From assembly GCA_017639935.1 (NCBI GenBank), contig JAGFWP010000040.1:1-49219 (forward strand): a stretch of DNA of 49,219 nt, in the 5' to 3' direction. The DNA comes from Pelagibacteraceae bacterium. Its GTDB lineage: Bacteria > Pseudomonadota > Alphaproteobacteria > HIMB59 > GCA-002718135. Positions 7,674-15,780 of the stretch are shown here, piece after piece. Within the stretch, counting starts at the first letter, position 1. Each line of letters begins with the position of its first letter. The notes below the pieces were generated by a model, which was given only the letters and a program-made list of their open reading frames with translations, was not told the DNA's origin and ran no database searches. The position numbers and the translations under genes were made by a program.

Positions 7674-9140
7674 TTATCTAAGTTTATTAAGTAAAATTTG
7701 ATTTAATTTTTTTGGATTAGCCTTACCCATACTTTCTTTCATTGCTTGACCAACAAAAAATCCTAGTAATTTGATTTTCCCTTCCTTATATTCTCTTACT
7801 TTATCTTGGTTATCGTTAAGAATCTTTTCTATGATAATTTCAATTTCTTTTGTATCAGTTACTTGAATTAAGTCTTTTTCTTTTACAATTTTTTCGGGAG
7901 ATTCTTTTGACTGAAACATTTCCTCGAAAACTTCTTTTGCAATTTTTCCAGATATTTTATCAGAAATTATTAATTTAATTAATATTCCTAAATGTTCAGG
8001 CGATATTGGAGATTGATGAATATCTAAATCATGTTTATTAAGAATCGCAAAAAGTTCTGAAGTAATCCAATTCGCAACTAATTTAGCCGATCCTTTTAAG
8101 TCATTATCCGATTCTAAAACTTTATCAAAATAATCTGATGTTTGTTTTTCAGAAGTTAAAACTGATGAATCATAATTAGATAAATGAAAATCATTAATAT
8201 ATCTTTTTTTTCTTTCATCTGGCAGTTCGGGAATTTCTTTTACTAATGACTGAATAAGACTATCTTCAATTTTAAGAGGCAATAAATCTGGATCTGGGAA
8301 ATAGCGATAATCATGAGCCTCTTCCTTGTTTCTCATTGGTCTGGTTTTGCTAATAAGTGAATCAAACAATAGTGTATTTTGTTCTATCTCTCCTCCCTTC
8401 TCAAGAATTCCAATTTGTCTTTTTGCTTCAAACTCTATTGCTTGTTTAATAAACTTAATTGAGTTTAAATTTTTTATTTCACATCTTGTTCCATAATTTT
8501 CTCCAGGTTTTCTAACAGAAATATTGACATCAGCTCTCAGTGAGCCTTCTTGCATGTTTCCATCACATACATCAAGATACATTAGAATAGATCTTAATTT
8601 AGTAATGTACAAAGCTGCTTCTTCAGCACTTCGCAAATCAGGCTCACTAACAATTTCCATCAATGCAACACCTGACCTATTGAGATCTACATAAGTCTTA
8701 ACGGGATTTTGGTCATGCAAACTTTTCCCCGCATCTTGTTCGAGATGCAGTCTCACAATTCTAATGTCTTTAGATTCTCCATTATTAAAATCAATAGTAA
8801 CAACCCCTTCTCCAACAATAGGATATTTATATTGGCTAATTTGATATCCTTGAGGCAAATCAGCATAAAAATAATTTTTTCTATCAAAAACAGAGTATTG
8901 ATTTATTTTTGCTTTCAGGCCTATACCAGTTTTAATTGCTTGTTTAACACAGAACTCATTAATTACTGGCAACATTCCAGGCATAGCAGCATCAACAAGG
9001 GAAACTTGACTATTGGGTTTAGATCCAAATTTAGTGGATGAGGAACTAAATAGTTTTGAGTTTGATTTAACTTGGGCATGAATTTCAAGACCTATTATCG
9101 TCTCCCATTCAAATTTCGTACCTTTAATTAAATTATTCAT
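7674..9140 (-). CDS. gatB: Aspartyl/glutamyl-tRNA(Asn/Gln) amidotransferase subunit B
   Basis: GatB phosphorylates the misacylated Glu-tRNA(Gln) or Asp-tRNA(Asn) and amidates it with ammonia channelled from GatA. The 488 residues contain the cradle-domain motifs [36 protein letters not shown] and [10 protein letters not shown], then [16 protein letters not shown] and a YRYFPDPDL box. A helical plus YqeY-like tail (residues about 300-488) binds tRNA. It overlaps gatA by 8 bases and is last in the gatC-gatA-gatB order. This is a full-length, normal family member. Confidence 0.97.
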   Translation of the reverse strand: MNNLIKGTKFEWETIIGLEIHAQVKSNSKLFSSSSTKFGSKPNSQVSLVDAAMPGMLPVINEFCVKQAIKTGIGLKAKINQYSVFDRKNYFYADLPQGYQISQYKYPIVGEGVVTIDFNNGESKDIRIVRLHLEQDAGKSLHDQNPVKTYVDLNRSGVALMEIVSEPDLRSAEEAALYITKLRSILMYLDVCDGNMQEGSLRADVNISVRKPGENYGTRCEIKNLNSIKFIKQAIEFEAKRQIGILEKGGEIEQNTLLFDSLISKTRPMRNKEEAHDYRYFPDPDLLPLKIEDSLIQSLVKEIPELPDERKKRYINDFHLSNYDSSVLTSEKQTSDYFDKVLESDNDLKGSAKLVANWITSELFAILNKHDLDIHQSPISPEHLGILIKLIISDKISGKIAKEVFEEMFQSKESPEKIVKEKDLIQVTDTKEIEIIIEKILNDNQDKVREYKEGKIKLLGFFVGQAMKESMGKANPKKLNQILLNKLR

Positions 9141-10566
9141 TATTTTTTTCTAGATAAAGTCCAGCATTAAGAATTGTTTGTTCATCAAAATGTTTTGATA
9201 ACAATTGTATTCCTAGAGGTAATTTTTCTTTTGATTTTCCAAAAGGTATGGAAATTCCTGGAATGCCTGCCAAAGAAGCAGGAACTGTAAAAATATCATT
9301 TAAGTACATTTTAATTGGATCCTCTTCTTTTTCACCAATCTGAAAAGCCTGACTTGGTGTTGTTGGTGTCATTATAAAATCACAATCTTTAAATGCTAAG
9401 GTAAAATCATCAGCAATAAGTTTTCTCACTTTTTGAGCTTTCAAATAATAAGCGTCATAATAACCAGCTGACAATACATATGTTCCAATTAATATTCTTC
9501 TCTTTACTTCTTTTCCAAAACCCTCGCTTCTTGTTAATTCATACATTTCATCTAAAGAGTTATTTTCATTGGACCTAAATCCATATTTTACACCGTCGTA
9601 CCTTGCTAAATTAGATGAGGCTTCTGCAGGAGCAATAATATAATACGCTGGCAACGCATATTTTGTACGGGGTAAGGAAATTTTTTTTATTTTAGCGCCA
9701 CCTTTCTCAAATAATTTGATAGCTTCTTCCCAAACATTATTTATTTCATCTGAAATTCCCGGAAGAGTGTATTCTTTTGGAACGCCAATTATTTTACCTG
9801 CTACATCTTGATTTAAATTTTTATAATAATCTGGAATTCTTATTTTAGCACTTGTGCTATCATTCGAGTCATAGCCTGCAACTTCTTTCATAAGTATTGA
9901 AGCATCTTCAATACTATTTGCAAATATACCTGCCTGATCTAAGCTTGAAGCAAAAGCTACTATTCCCCACCGAGAGCATAAACCATATGTTGGCTTTATA
10001 CCAACAACACCACAAAAACTTGCTGGCTGTCTTATTGAACCACCAGTATCTGTTCCTGTGGCTCCTAAACATAATTTAGCTGCAACCGCAGCAGCTGATC
10101 CACCGGAGGATCCACCGGGTACTAGCTGTTTGCCTTTAGGAGATACAGGATTAATTGTATTGCCAAAAAAGCTAGTCGTTGTCGAAGATCCCATTGCAAA
10201 CTCATCACAGTTGGCCTTTCCTACAAACACAGATCCCTGGTCTATTAATTTTTGAGTAACAAAGGACTCGTAAGTTGGATGAAAATTACTAAGTATCTTC
10301 GAACCGGCTGTAGTCGGCATATTTTTTGTACAAAATAAATCCTTTATTGCTAAAGGAATTCCTTTCAGAGAAAGATTGTTGCTTAGTTTATCTATCTTTC
10401 GAGACTGCTCAATAATATCTTCTTCATTAAAATAAATAAATGCATTAAGATTTTTACTATCTTTAATGCGTTTAATAAAAATATTACTTAGTTCTTCTAC
10501 TGATATTTTCTTTGATCTAATAGTTTTCAAAGTTTCAGTAATTGAAGAGAATTCCATGCTATTCAA
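9133..10566 (-). CDS. gatA: Aspartyl/glutamyl-tRNA(Asn/Gln) amidotransferase subunit A
   Basis: GatA is the amidase subunit that releases ammonia from glutamine. The 477 residues carry the amidase-signature triad: K75 in PLAIKDLF, the cis-serine in GGSSGGS (151-157) and the nucleophile S177 in [11 protein letters not shown]. The length is typical of GatA. It overlaps gatC upstream and gatB downstream by 8 bases each, so the three subunits should be made in balance from one mRNA. An unrelated amidase is unlikely given the gene order. Confidence 0.97.
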   Translation of the reverse strand: MNSMEFSSITETLKTIRSKKISVEELSNIFIKRIKDSKNLNAFIYFNEEDIIEQSRKIDKLSNNLSLKGIPLAIKDLFCTKNMPTTAGSKILSNFHPTYESFVTQKLIDQGSVFVGKANCDEFAMGSSTTTSFFGNTINPVSPKGKQLVPGGSSGGSAAAVAAKLCLGATGTDTGGSIRQPASFCGVVGIKPTYGLCSRWGIVAFASSLDQAGIFANSIEDASILMKEVAGYDSNDSTSAKIRIPDYYKNLNQDVAGKIIGVPKEYTLPGISDEINNVWEEAIKLFEKGGAKIKKISLPRTKYALPAYYIIAPAEASSNLARYDGVKYGFRSNENNSLDEMYELTRSEGFGKEVKRRILIGTYVLSAGYYDAYYLKAQKVRKLIADDFTLAFKDCDFIMTPTTPSQAFQIGEKEEDPIKMYLNDIFTVPASLAGIPGISIPFGKSKEKLPLGIQLLSKHFDEQTILNAGLYLEKNNE

Positions 10567-10846
10567 CTACCTTTGGTACAACAAAATAATTCTCAAGTTT
10601 TTCAGGAGCATTAATCAATATATCTTTAGATTTATCTTCAGAATTTTCTATATCTTTGCGTAAAGGCAATTCAGCCGTACTAACGTTACTGAGCGGTTCT
10701 ACATTGTCAGTATTAACCTCATTTAACTGCTCAACCCAATCAAGTATGGAACTTAACTGTGAAGATAATTCCTCAGTTTCTCGCTCCTCAATTCTAAGAC
10801 GGCATAATTTTGCAATCTTAAGTGTTGTATTTTTATCTATCTTCAA
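10559..10846 (-). CDS. gatC: Aspartyl/glutamyl-tRNA(Asn/Gln) amidotransferase subunit C
   Basis: GatC is the small belt subunit that holds GatA and GatB together. I place the start at TTG (10844-10846), giving 95 residues that begin with KIDKNTTLKIAKLCRLRI. This matches the family's first helix and usual size, and an AAGG lies about 9 bases upstream. The frame stays open further upstream, but that stretch is antisense to ruvX and does not look like GatC. The conserved end LRKDIE ... ILINAPEKLENYFVVPKV is present. The start codon is only 13 bases from the divergent ruvX start. Confidence 0.92.
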   Translation of the reverse strand: MKIDKNTTLKIAKLCRLRIEERETEELSSQLSSILDWVEQLNEVNTDNVEPLSNVSTAELPLRKDIENSEDKSKDILINAPEKLENYFVVPKVVE

Positions 10847-10859
10847 TTTATATGCCCTT

Positions 10860-11318
10860 ATGACTAAACCTAGAGATTTTATTGACCAGATTAATATAGC
10901 ACAAACTCTATTAGGTCTAGATTTTGGTGATAAAACAATAGGTATCGCAGTTAGTGATAAAAGCAGAACAATAGCTACGCCAATAATAACAATCAAAAGA
11001 AAAGGTATTATAGAAGATATAGAAAAATTATTACCAATCTTTGAAGAATATGATGTCGGAGGTATTATTTTAGGATTGCCATTAAGTCTGGATGGAAGTG
11101 AAAATAAAATGACAGAAAAAGTAAGAAAATTTGCTAAGGAACTTATGAAAGCTAAAGATATTAAAATAACATTTCATGATGAAAGATATTCTTCCGATGT
11201 TATTTATAAAGAGTTGAGAAGAAATTCTTTTTCAAAAGAGAAAATAAAAAAGAAAATAGATCAAATGGCTGCTAGCTATATACTTCAAGGTTTCCTTGAT
11301 AGTGCAAAACTAACCTAA
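10860..11318 (+). CDS. ruvX: Putative Holliday junction resolvase / pre-16S rRNA nuclease RuvX (YqgF)
   Basis: YqgF/RuvX proteins have an RNase H-like fold and act in 16S rRNA 5' end maturation; an older proposal is Holliday junction resolution. I chose the ATG at 10860, giving 152 residues, because the upstream part of the open frame is antisense to gatC. The core begins LLGLDFGDKTIGIAVSD with the first catalytic aspartate. GGIILGLPLSLDG and FHDERYSSD supply the remaining motifs, and the last helix contains KIDQMAASYILQGFLD. The start is 13 bases from the divergent gatC start, so any promoter must lie inside gatC. Confidence 0.93.
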   Translation: MTKPRDFIDQINIAQTLLGLDFGDKTIGIAVSDKSRTIATPIITIKRKGIIEDIEKLLPIFEEYDVGGIILGLPLSLDGSENKMTEKVRKFAKELMKAKDIKITFHDERYSSDVIYKELRRNSFSKEKIKKKIDQMAASYILQGFLDSAKLT

Positions 11319-11365
11319 ATATAGTTTAATAATATATTTTAATCTTGATTTTAATTATTACATAA

Positions 11366-11387
11366 TTTACACATATTTTACACATAT
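11366..11387 (+). repeat. Exact 11-bp tandem repeat abutting the pyrB start
   Basis: The unit TTTACACATAT occurs twice head to tail at 11366-11376 and 11377-11387; the second copy ends within the pyrB ATG. The period is about one helical turn, so two protein subunits could dock on one face of the DNA. No other gene start I inspected in the window has such an arrangement. It could be an operator or part of the translation initiation region. Chance is possible in AT-rich DNA, but the CAC core makes an exact 22-base match less trivial. Confidence 0.7.
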
Positions 11388-12534
11388 GAAAAAAATCAAT
11401 TTAAAAGATGATCAATTACAATTGTATAAAAGAGAAAATTCAAAGGTATGGCAAATAAAATTAAAACTTCCTCGACAAAAAGCAATTAGGAAATCATCAG
11501 GATCCAAAATATTAGAAGAAGCGAAAAAAACAGCTCTGAATAAATATAATGAAATATTAATAACTAAAAAACAAAAATTTGATATCAGTAAAAATTATAA
11601 CTATAAAAAAATTCATTTAGTTGAATCAAAAAAACTTAATAAAAAAGAAATTGAATGCTTTTTAAATGAATCTGAAAAATATATCCGCTTTAATAAAAAA
11701 AATATAAAAAAATTTAACCTATTAGAAGGCAGAAGTATTTTTAATTTATTTTTTGAAGATTCAACTAGAACCAGAACAAGTTTTGAAGTTGCGGCAAAAC
11801 GTTTAGGCGCGGATCTTATAAATGTGGCATTAAAGGATAGTTCAATAAATAAAGGGGAAACCTTGCTTGATACTATGACAACAATTAATTCTATGAGTCC
11901 CGATGTATTAATTATTAGACATCCTGAAGAAGGCATTAGTAAAAAGATTTCAAAAACTGTAAAGGCCTGTGTTATTAATGCTGGAGATGGCAGTCATGAA
12001 CATCCAACACAAGCTTTGCTTGATGCTCTTACAATAAAAAAGAAATTTAAAAAATTTAAGGGTCTAAAAATTGCAATATGCGGTGACATAAAGCACAGTA
12101 GAGTTGCTAGATCTAATATTGAAATCTTGTCTACACTAGGTTGTTATATTAATGTGATTGGTCCAAAATCACTTATTCCAAAAGATATTCAAAAACTTGG
12201 TATAAATATATTTCACAACATGAAGAATGGTTTAAAAAAATGTGATATTGTTATGATGTTGAGAATTCAGAAAGAGAGAATTGTAGGAATTCATATGCCT
12301 AATGAAAAAGAATATTTTAAAAAGTTTGGACTGGATTATAAAAAATTAGCATATGCTAAAAAAAACGCTTTTGTTATGCATCCAGGTCCTATGAACAGAG
12401 GGGTGGAAATTGATTCCGAATTAGCAGATGATATAACTAGAAGCTTAATACAAGAACAAGTCACTATGGGAGTTGCTGTAAGAATGGCTTGTCTTGAAAT
12501 TTTGATTAATAACAGAGATAAATATGGAAATTAA
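11386..12534 (+). CDS. pyrB: Aspartate carbamoyltransferase with N-terminal integrase-like domain
   Basis: The C-terminal part (about residues 75-382) is a complete aspartate carbamoyltransferase, which makes carbamoyl-aspartate in pyrimidine synthesis. It has the phosphate-binding STRTR (126-130), HPTQALLD, LRIQKER and HPGPMNRGVEI. Ahead of it, residues 11-64 contain LYKRENSKVWQIKLKLP, IRKSSG and EEAKKTALNKYNEI. This is the pattern of the N-terminal arm DNA-binding domain of tyrosine recombinases. Between residue 14 and the core I find no in-frame ATG, GTG or TTG, so the extension should be translated. Usual PyrB is about 310 residues. The gene overlaps plsY by 11 bases. The enzyme call is firm; the domain call is by pattern only. 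Confidence 0.95.
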   Translation: MKKINLKDDQLQLYKRENSKVWQIKLKLPRQKAIRKSSGSKILEEAKKTALNKYNEILITKKQKFDISKNYNYKKIHLVESKKLNKKEIECFLNESEKYIRFNKKNIKKFNLLEGRSIFNLFFEDSTRTRTSFEVAAKRLGADLINVALKDSSINKGETLLDTMTTINSMSPDVLIIRHPEEGISKKISKTVKACVINAGDGSHEHPTQALLDALTIKKKFKKFKGLKIAICGDIKHSRVARSNIEILSTLGCYINVIGPKSLIPKDIQKLGINIFHNMKNGLKKCDIVMMLRIQKERIVGIHMPNEKEYFKKFGLDYKKLAYAKKNAFVMHPGPMNRGVEIDSELADDITRSLIQEQVTMGVAVRMACLEILINNRDKYGN

Positions 12535-13123
12535 TTTAATTATATTGGCTGTTATATGTTACTTCATTGGCTCAATTCCTTTTGCTTATATATTGACAAA
12601 GTTATTCGGTTTTGGAGATGTTCGAAATATTGGCTCAGGAAATGTTGGCGCTACAAATGTTTTGAGAACAGGTCAGAAAAAACTTGCTTTCTTAGTTTTG
12701 TTTTTTGATATTTTAAAAGGATTTCTTCCTTTAATAGTTATAAAAAATTATCTTATTACAAGCTCTTCTGAGTTAATAATTTGTTCAATTGCTAGTTTAA
12801 CAATTTTAGGTCATATATTTCCTATATGGTTAAAGTTTAAGGGTGGCAAAGGAGTCGCAACCTATATTGGATACATTTTTGCAATAAATTATATTTTTGG
12901 ATTAATTTTTATTTTTTTATGGTCATTTATTGCTTTAATAAAAAAGTATTCATCTCTGTCATCTGTAGTTTCTTTAATAATACTTCCGCTATCTATGTAT
13001 GTATTGCAATTTAATAGAGATATTAATTTATTGGTATTTTTTATTAGCTGCATAATATTAATTAAGCATCGTTCAAATATTTTACGTCTTTTTAGTAAAA
13101 CAGAGAGTAAAATAAATTTTTAA
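12524..13123 (+). CDS. plsY: Acyl-phosphate:glycerol-3-phosphate acyltransferase PlsY
   Basis: PlsY is an inner-membrane enzyme that transfers an acyl group from acyl-phosphate to glycerol-3-phosphate, starting phospholipid synthesis. The 199 residues form several membrane helices. The three family loops are present: GSIPFAYILTK, then NIGSGNVGATNVLRTG, and the glycine-rich KFKGGKGVATYIG. A basic region with KHRSNILRL ends the protein. It overlaps pyrB by 11 bases. Many Alphaproteobacteria have pyrC between pyrB and plsY and dprA after plsY; neither is here. Confidence 0.96.
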   Translation: MEINLIILAVICYFIGSIPFAYILTKLFGFGDVRNIGSGNVGATNVLRTGQKKLAFLVLFFDILKGFLPLIVIKNYLITSSSELIICSIASLTILGHIFPIWLKFKGGKGVATYIGYIFAINYIFGLIFIFLWSFIALIKKYSSLSSVVSLIILPLSMYVLQFNRDINLLVFFISCIILIKHRSNILRLFSKTESKINF

Positions 13124-13199
13124 ATTTATTGAAATATATAGAATATTTTTAAAAGTATTGACGAATTACCTGTAAATTGTCAGTTGAGCACTTTTTATT

Positions 13200-15737
13200 A
13201 TGAATGTTTTAATTGTTGAGTCGCCATCAAAAGCTAAATCCATTAATAAATATCTTGGTAGTTCCTTCAAGGTGCTAGCAAGCATTGGCCATGTAAGAGA
13301 TCTTTCTCCAAAAAATGATGCAATTGATACTGAAAATAATTTTAATATGAAATGGGAAACTAGTGAAAGAGGAAAAAAAATAATTAAAGATATAACAGAA
13401 GCTGCAAAAAATTCTGAAAACCTATATCTAGCGACTGACCCCGATAGAGAAGGTGAGGCTATAGCTTGGCATATTGAAAACTTGTTAAGAGAAAATTCTA
13501 AATTAGAAAATTTAAACATACAAAGAATAACTTTTAACGAAATCACTAAAGATGCTGTTTTAGAAGCGTTAAAAGAACCAAGAAAAATAAATGAAAATCT
13601 AGTTAACGCTTATCTAGCAAGACGAGTATTGGATTTTTTAGTAGGTTTTAATCTTTCGCCTGTCTTATGGAGAAAATTACCAGGAAGTAAATCGGCAGGA
13701 AGAGTTCAGTCAGTCGCTTTAAAAATAATAACTACCAGGGAGCTTGAAATTGAAAAATTTCAGCCTCATGAATACTGGTCTGTTAATGGCTTTTTTAATA
13801 AAGGTGATGACAAAAAATTTGAAGCTCGCCTTATTAAATATGATGGCAACAAAATTGAAAAATTAACAATTAAAGATGAACAATTTGCCAGTGAAATATT
13901 AAACGCAATTCAAGAATGTACTTTCACAATTAATCGAATTGAAAAAAAAGAAACCAAAAGAAATCCTTATCCGCCATTCACAACATCCTCAATGCAAATT
14001 GAAGCAAGTAGAAAACTAGGTTTTTCTGCAAATCATACCATGCGTACCGCTCAAAGATTATATGAAGGAATAGAAATTGATGGTGAGCCAATAGGATTAA
14101 TCACCTATATGAGAACTGACAGTGTTATAATGTCAAAAACAGCTATTAGTGAAGTAAGATCGTATGTAGAAGAAAATATAGGCAAAGTATATTTGCCTAA
14201 AGAACCACGCATTTATAAATCTAAAACAAAAAACGCACAGGAAGCCCATGAGTGTGTAAGGCCTACAAATATTAGCTTATCTCCAGAAAAAATAAAAAAA
14301 TATCTAATTCAGGATGAATTCAAATTATATGAAATCATATGGCAACGTGCTGTATCCTCACAAATGGCTAATGCCATCATAAATCAAGTTGCTGTTGATA
14401 TTGAAGATTCAAATCATAATATGATGTTTCGTGCTAATGGATCATCAATAAAATTTAAAGGTATGCTTGCAGTTTACAATGAAGCAAAGGATGAAGATGA
14501 GGAAAATAACAAAGATAGTAAAGATTTGCCTGAACTAAACGAAAAAGATAATCTTAATATGATTGATTCTGAAAAAAAACAACATTTTACACTGCCCCCT
14601 CCTCGATATACGGAGGCAAGTCTAGTAAAAAAACTAGAAGAGCTAGGCATTGGACGACCTTCGACTTACGCTTCTATTATAAAAGTATTACAAGATAGAG
14701 ATTATGTAATTCTTGATAAAAAAAGATTTATTCCTCATGATAGAGGAAGAGTTGTATCTATATTTCTTGAAAATTTTTTTAATAAATACGTTGAATATGA
14801 TTTTACGGCAGATTTAGAAAATCAATTAGATGAAATTTCTGATGGTAAGTTAGATTGGAAAAATGTCATACAAAAGTTTTGGGAAACTTTTAAAGTTTTA
14901 TGTGATCAAACTATAGGAAAAGCAAACAGAGAAATAATTGATGTAATTGATAATGCTTTGGGCCCACATTTTTTCCCACCCGATGGTGAGGATAAGAATA
15001 GAAAATGTCCTACCTGTGATAATGGTCGTTTGGGTCTCAAGGTTGGAAAATTCGGTGGTTTTGTTGGTTGTTCAAATTATCCTGATTGCAAATACACTGT
15101 ACAATTTAACCAGTTAAATGACAGTAATAACGGAACTCTAGCTGGGCCTAAAGAAATTGGTGTTTATCCTGAAACGGGTGAAATGATTACTTTAAGAAAA
15201 GGCCCTTATGGCTTTTATATTCAAGTTGGAGAGGGAACAAAAGAAAAAAAACCTAAAAGAGTTTCAATACCAAAAAACTTTGAGCCTGAAGAAATTGGTT
15301 TAAATACTACTATCCAGTTATTAGGTTTACCAAGAAAACTCGGCTTTCATCCTGAAACAAATAAAACTGTTAGTGCGGGAATTGGTATGTATGGACCTTA
15401 TATTTTGCATGATAAAAAATATAAGGCTTTAGAAAAAACAGACAATATTTTGGATATTGAATTAGAACGAGCTATTGAATTAATAGCTAAGCCTACAATC
15501 AGAGGTAATGCTACTTTAAAAAACTTTGGCGAACACCCAGAAGAAAGAAAAGAAATTACTGCATATGACGGTAAATATGGTCCTTATGTAAAGTGCGGTA
15601 AAATCAATGCTTCATTACTTGGAGATCAGACAATTGATAATATAAATTTAGAAGATGCGATAAAACTTATTAACGAGAGAAAAATTAAAATAGGTCAAAA
15701 AACAAAGAAAAAAACTATTAAAAAAAATACAGAATAA
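13200..15737 (+). CDS. topA: DNA topoisomerase I
   Basis: TopA relaxes negative supercoils by cutting and rejoining one DNA strand. The 845-residue protein begins with the Toprim domain (MNVLIVESPSKAKSINKYLG) and has the metal-binding D80-P-D82-R-E84. The active-site tyrosine is Y303 in ITYMRTDS. One four-cysteine zinc module lies around 603-633 (CPTC ... CSNYPDC). After it come repeated topoisomerase C-terminal modules with RKGPYGFYIQ, GMYGPYIL and GKYGPYVK, and a lysine-rich tail. Length is usual for Alphaproteobacteria. It starts 76 bases after plsY, which leaves room for its own promoter, although I see no convincing pair of boxes. Confidence 0.97.
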   Translation: MNVLIVESPSKAKSINKYLGSSFKVLASIGHVRDLSPKNDAIDTENNFNMKWETSERGKKIIKDITEAAKNSENLYLATDPDREGEAIAWHIENLLRENSKLENLNIQRITFNEITKDAVLEALKEPRKINENLVNAYLARRVLDFLVGFNLSPVLWRKLPGSKSAGRVQSVALKIITTRELEIEKFQPHEYWSVNGFFNKGDDKKFEARLIKYDGNKIEKLTIKDEQFASEILNAIQECTFTINRIEKKETKRNPYPPFTTSSMQIEASRKLGFSANHTMRTAQRLYEGIEIDGEPIGLITYMRTDSVIMSKTAISEVRSYVEENIGKVYLPKEPRIYKSKTKNAQEAHECVRPTNISLSPEKIKKYLIQDEFKLYEIIWQRAVSSQMANAIINQVAVDIEDSNHNMMFRANGSSIKFKGMLAVYNEAKDEDEENNKDSKDLPELNEKDNLNMIDSEKKQHFTLPPPRYTEASLVKKLEELGIGRPSTYASIIKVLQDRDYVILDKKRFIPHDRGRVVSIFLENFFNKYVEYDFTADLENQLDEISDGKLDWKNVIQKFWETFKVLCDQTIGKANREIIDVIDNALGPHFFPPDGEDKNRKCPTCDNGRLGLKVGKFGGFVGCSNYPDCKYTVQFNQLNDSNNGTLAGPKEIGVYPETGEMITLRKGPYGFYIQVGEGTKEKKPKRVSIPKNFEPEEIGLNTTIQLLGLPRKLGFHPETNKTVSAGIGMYGPYILHDKKYKALEKTDNILDIELERAIELIAKPTIRGNATLKNFGEHPEERKEITAYDGKYGPYVKCGKINASLLGDQTIDNINLEDAIKLINERKIKIGQKTKKKTIKKNTE

Positions 15738-15750
15738 ATATGTATTGAGT

Positions 15751-15775
15751 AAGTTATTTAGATAAGTTATCTAAA
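15751..15775 (+). promoter_or_regulatory. Palindrome overlapping a 13-bp-spaced direct repeat before pepC
   Basis: Positions 15757-15775 read TTTAGATAAGTTATCTAAA, a perfect inverted repeat with 9-base arms around one G. The same stretch contains two near-identical 12-mers, AAGTTATTTAGA (15751-15762) and AAGTTATCTAAA (15764-15775), 13 bases apart. It ends 5 bases before the pepC start codon. There is no T-run, so it does not look like an intrinsic terminator for topA. A regulator binding site or an mRNA hairpin near the ribosome binding site is possible; this is inference. Confidence 0.5.
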
Positions 15776-15780
15776 CTCTT

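Noticed and set aside
10656-10859. Extension of ruvX by 68 residues upstream
   Set aside because: It is antisense to gatC; the RuvX family begins shortly before the LGLDFG motif, matching the ATG at 10860.
10847-10996. Extension of gatC by 50 residues upstream of the TTG start
   Set aside because: The extra residues are antisense to ruvX, do not resemble GatC, and the 95-residue form matches the family length and first helix.
11317-11339. AAATATA/TATATTT inverted repeat after ruvX as a terminator
   Set aside because: The stem has only A/T pairs and no T-run follows; such repeats arise by chance at this base composition.
11416-11577. Evidence of a complete integrase or prophage near pyrB
   Set aside because: Only the arm-type domain is seen; no catalytic Arg-His-Arg-Tyr domain, attachment site duplication or phage gene is present.
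13158-13163. TTGACG before topA as a promoter -35 box
   Set aside because: No acceptable -10 box lies at 16-18 bases distance.
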